DNA from: Candidatus Sabulitectum sp.
GTDB taxonomy: Bacteria; Fermentibacterota; Fermentibacteria; Fermentibacterales; JCC-6
Reading direction: 5' to 3'
Assembly: GCA_029940175.1 (NCBI GenBank)
Contig: JAOZRM010000027.1
Span: 5,146-20,019, forward strand
Length of the DNA stretch: 14,874 bases
Shown: one piece after another, positions 13,755 to 14,874 of the stretch
How positions within the stretch are numbered: position 1 is the first letter of the stretch
How the letters are laid out: each line of letters opens with the position of its first letter
The notes under the pieces: model-generated
What the model was told of the DNA's origin: nothing
Database searches by the model: none
Seen by the model: the letters and a program-made list of their open reading frames with translations, nothing else
Made by a program: the position numbers and the translations under genes

Positions 13755-14780
13755 TTAGAAAGACTGACCGAAGGCGCTCTGGATCAGCATTCCTTCATCA
13801 CTCCATGCGGCATCAATTCGCATTAATGCAGATGAATTCAGCTTTATGCTTACTCCACAGCCATAATCAGTATGCAGTCTGCTTACTGAGAGTTCGCTGA
13901 ACTCCTCCGCAACTTCTCCTGCTTCGGCGAAAGCGGACAGGCCGAAGGTTACAGACTGTCCTCCCTCTGCACCTCCAAGAGAGAAGAAGTCTTTTCTTAC
14001 TTCAAATTGATGCAGGGCCCATACTGGTCCTGTGAATCTGTAGTCTTTGTAGCCTCTGAAATTTTCATTCTGACCCAGACCGGAAACTTCAGGTATAGGT
14101 GTGTCCTCAATTCCGAATTGTCTGTGGACTCTTGTGCCCAGTGCTATTTCGAAACTATTCCAGGGTCTTACTGTTCCTCTGATCTTTCCTGAAACACCGC
14201 TGTAAGATACATTGCCAGCCTGAAAGAAACCGCCTGTACTTAAAAACAGATCACCGTTAACAGGGGTGGCCACCAGATAGTCTATCCTACCGCCCAGACC
14301 ACCTGTCCAGGTTGAGCCGAATACATCTCCAGGCAGTCTGTTCCAGAGAACACTTTCTTCTCTGTTGAAAACCGAGGAATGTCTTACATCCAGTCCCGCA
14401 GTAACGAAAAAGCCTTCTCTTGCAGGAACGGTAAAATCCACAGTAAGGTTTGCTTTCTCAAAATCCATCATGGCAAAGGAATCAGCATCGGTGCTGTTTC
14501 CCCATCCGTACCATTCCTTTTCCTTCACCTTCCGATAGTCCAGGCTGGACGAAAGTATTCCGGAATCAAAAATCCTTACCAGGCCAGGCTGGAACTTTAT
14601 TACACCAGCGGTACCATAATAGGTGTTAACAGTGAACTGACCTGTTGGTGGATCCAGTGGGAATATCAGGAAGCCACCGAAAATGAACCCTGAAGAGGCA
14701 GAGTAGCCCAGGGTTGGCAGTGCTGAGAATGCGCTGGCCAGTGAACAGATAAAGATAAGAGCAAGTATTGTTTTTCTCAT
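13755..14780 (-). CDS. POTRA-less Omp85/BamA-like outer-membrane beta-barrel protein
   Basis: A 341-residue precursor with a clear signal peptide (MRKTILALIFICSLASAFSA, cleavage near residue 20). Mature residues begin LPTLGYSASSGFIFGG, the typical opening of barrel-only surface antigen (D15/Omp85) proteins. Alternating strands fill the rest, with FRGYKDYRFTGPVWALHQFEVR (241-262) matching the Omp85 barrel signature: the (V/F)RG(Y/F) loop-6 motif followed by the ELR-type strand. The chain ends in Phe341, as outer-membrane barrels do. There is no room for POTRA domains, since BamA needs several hundred residues more. ATG 14780 is chosen because GGGGGAAAC precedes it and the signal peptide starts there; an in-frame ORF back to 14846 is unsupported. 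The role is uncertain: an outer-membrane channel or assembly accessory. Omp85 fold confidence is good, function low. Confidence 0.82.
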   Translation of the reverse strand: MRKTILALIFICSLASAFSALPTLGYSASSGFIFGGFLIFPLDPPTGQFTVNTYYGTAGVIKFQPGLVRIFDSGILSSSLDYRKVKEKEWYGWGNSTDADSFAMMDFEKANLTVDFTVPAREGFFVTAGLDVRHSSVFNREESVLWNRLPGDVFGSTWTGGLGGRIDYLVATPVNGDLFLSTGGFFQAGNVSYSGVSGKIRGTVRPWNSFEIALGTRVHRQFGIEDTPIPEVSGLGQNENFRGYKDYRFTGPVWALHQFEVRKDFFSLGGAEGGQSVTFGLSAFAEAGEVAEEFSELSVSRLHTDYGCGVSIKLNSSALMRIDAAWSDEGMLIQSAFGQSF

Positions 14781-14856
14781 GTTTCCCCCAGTTTTTGAAT
14801 TTGTAGAAACATACTTACTCTGGTTGTGCTTATGGTACTCCCGCAATATGCAATGG

Positions 14857-14862
14857 ATTATA
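14857..14862 (-). promoter_or_regulatory. Candidate -10 element for the Omp85-like gene
   Basis: A perfect TATAAT on the minus strand lies 76 bases before ATG 14780. The -35 would fall just outside the window, so the promoter cannot be completed. The implied leader is about 70 bases. Confidence 0.35.
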
Positions 14863-14874
14863 TTGCCACAAACA

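Noticed and set aside
14781..14846. Longer N-terminus for the Omp85-like protein
   Set aside because: The signal peptide and ribosome site both point to ATG 14780, and the extension would bury the signal peptide.
1..14874. Mobile element, CRISPR array, toxin-antitoxin or defence island
   Set aside because: No direct-repeat/spacer pattern, transposase, integrase, terminal inverted repeats or recognisable toxin pair was found. The AddB-like nuclease is better explained by recombination repair.
14800..14874. tRNA or small RNA at the right edge
   Set aside because: No cloverleaf, T-loop or CCA end is seen. The segment fits a promoter and leader region.

Overview
The window looks like ordinary chromosomal DNA of a Gram-negative (diderm) bacterium. 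It has mid-40s to about 50% GC by eye, dense genes, strong purine-rich ribosome sites and frequent TTG/GTG starts. An Omp85-type outer-membrane barrel, a second protein with a barrel-like exported domain, a lipoprotein and a periplasm-facing anchored protein all argue for an outer membrane. The mix of a barrel-SppA fusion, a POTRA-less Omp85 protein, DUF1846 and DUF1015 suggests an uncultivated lineage near the FCB-type candidate phyla. That placement is inference with low confidence. There is no rRNA, tRNA, CRISPR array, transposase, integrase or phage gene.

Left block (8-3385, minus strand): an eIF2B/IF-2B-fold protein is followed, stop codon touching start codon, by an AddB-like PD-(D/E)XK nuclease. 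The nuclease lacks the usual Walker A loop and iron-sulfur cysteines. A Shine-Dalgarno-like AAAGG at the extreme left edge suggests another gene, plausibly the AddA-type helicase partner, just outside the window. A good promoter for this pair (3419-3447) lies inside the first codons of the divergent gene.

Central block (3412-9639, plus strand): an unrecognised TPR-like protein comes first. A promoter and a tight run of genes follow: GDP-mannose 4,6-dehydratase (gmd), a DUF1015 protein, a short lipoprotein, a membrane-anchored thioredoxin-fold protein without its CXXC, and a zinc-type ATP sulfurylase (sat). Gaps range from an 11-base overlap to 27 bases, and the run ends at a clear rho-independent terminator (8736-8765). 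A small four-helix membrane protein and a GNAT acetyltransferase follow as a coupled pair.

Right block (9687-14780, minus strand, convergent with the centre): in transcription order these are a POTRA-less Omp85/BamA-like barrel, a weak terminator, a signal peptide peptidase A (SppA) whose membrane anchor is replaced by a roughly 220-residue barrel-like exported domain, and a DUF1846 protein. A long hairpin separates the convergent DUF1846 and GNAT genes.

The most interesting items are the barrel-SppA fusion beside the Omp85 barrel, the redox-dead thioredoxin/lipoprotein pair in a gmd-sat operon, and the pairing of a stripped-down AddB with an eIF2B-fold protein that seems to lack the isomerase cysteine. 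I do not see a clearly defined new defence system or mobile element.
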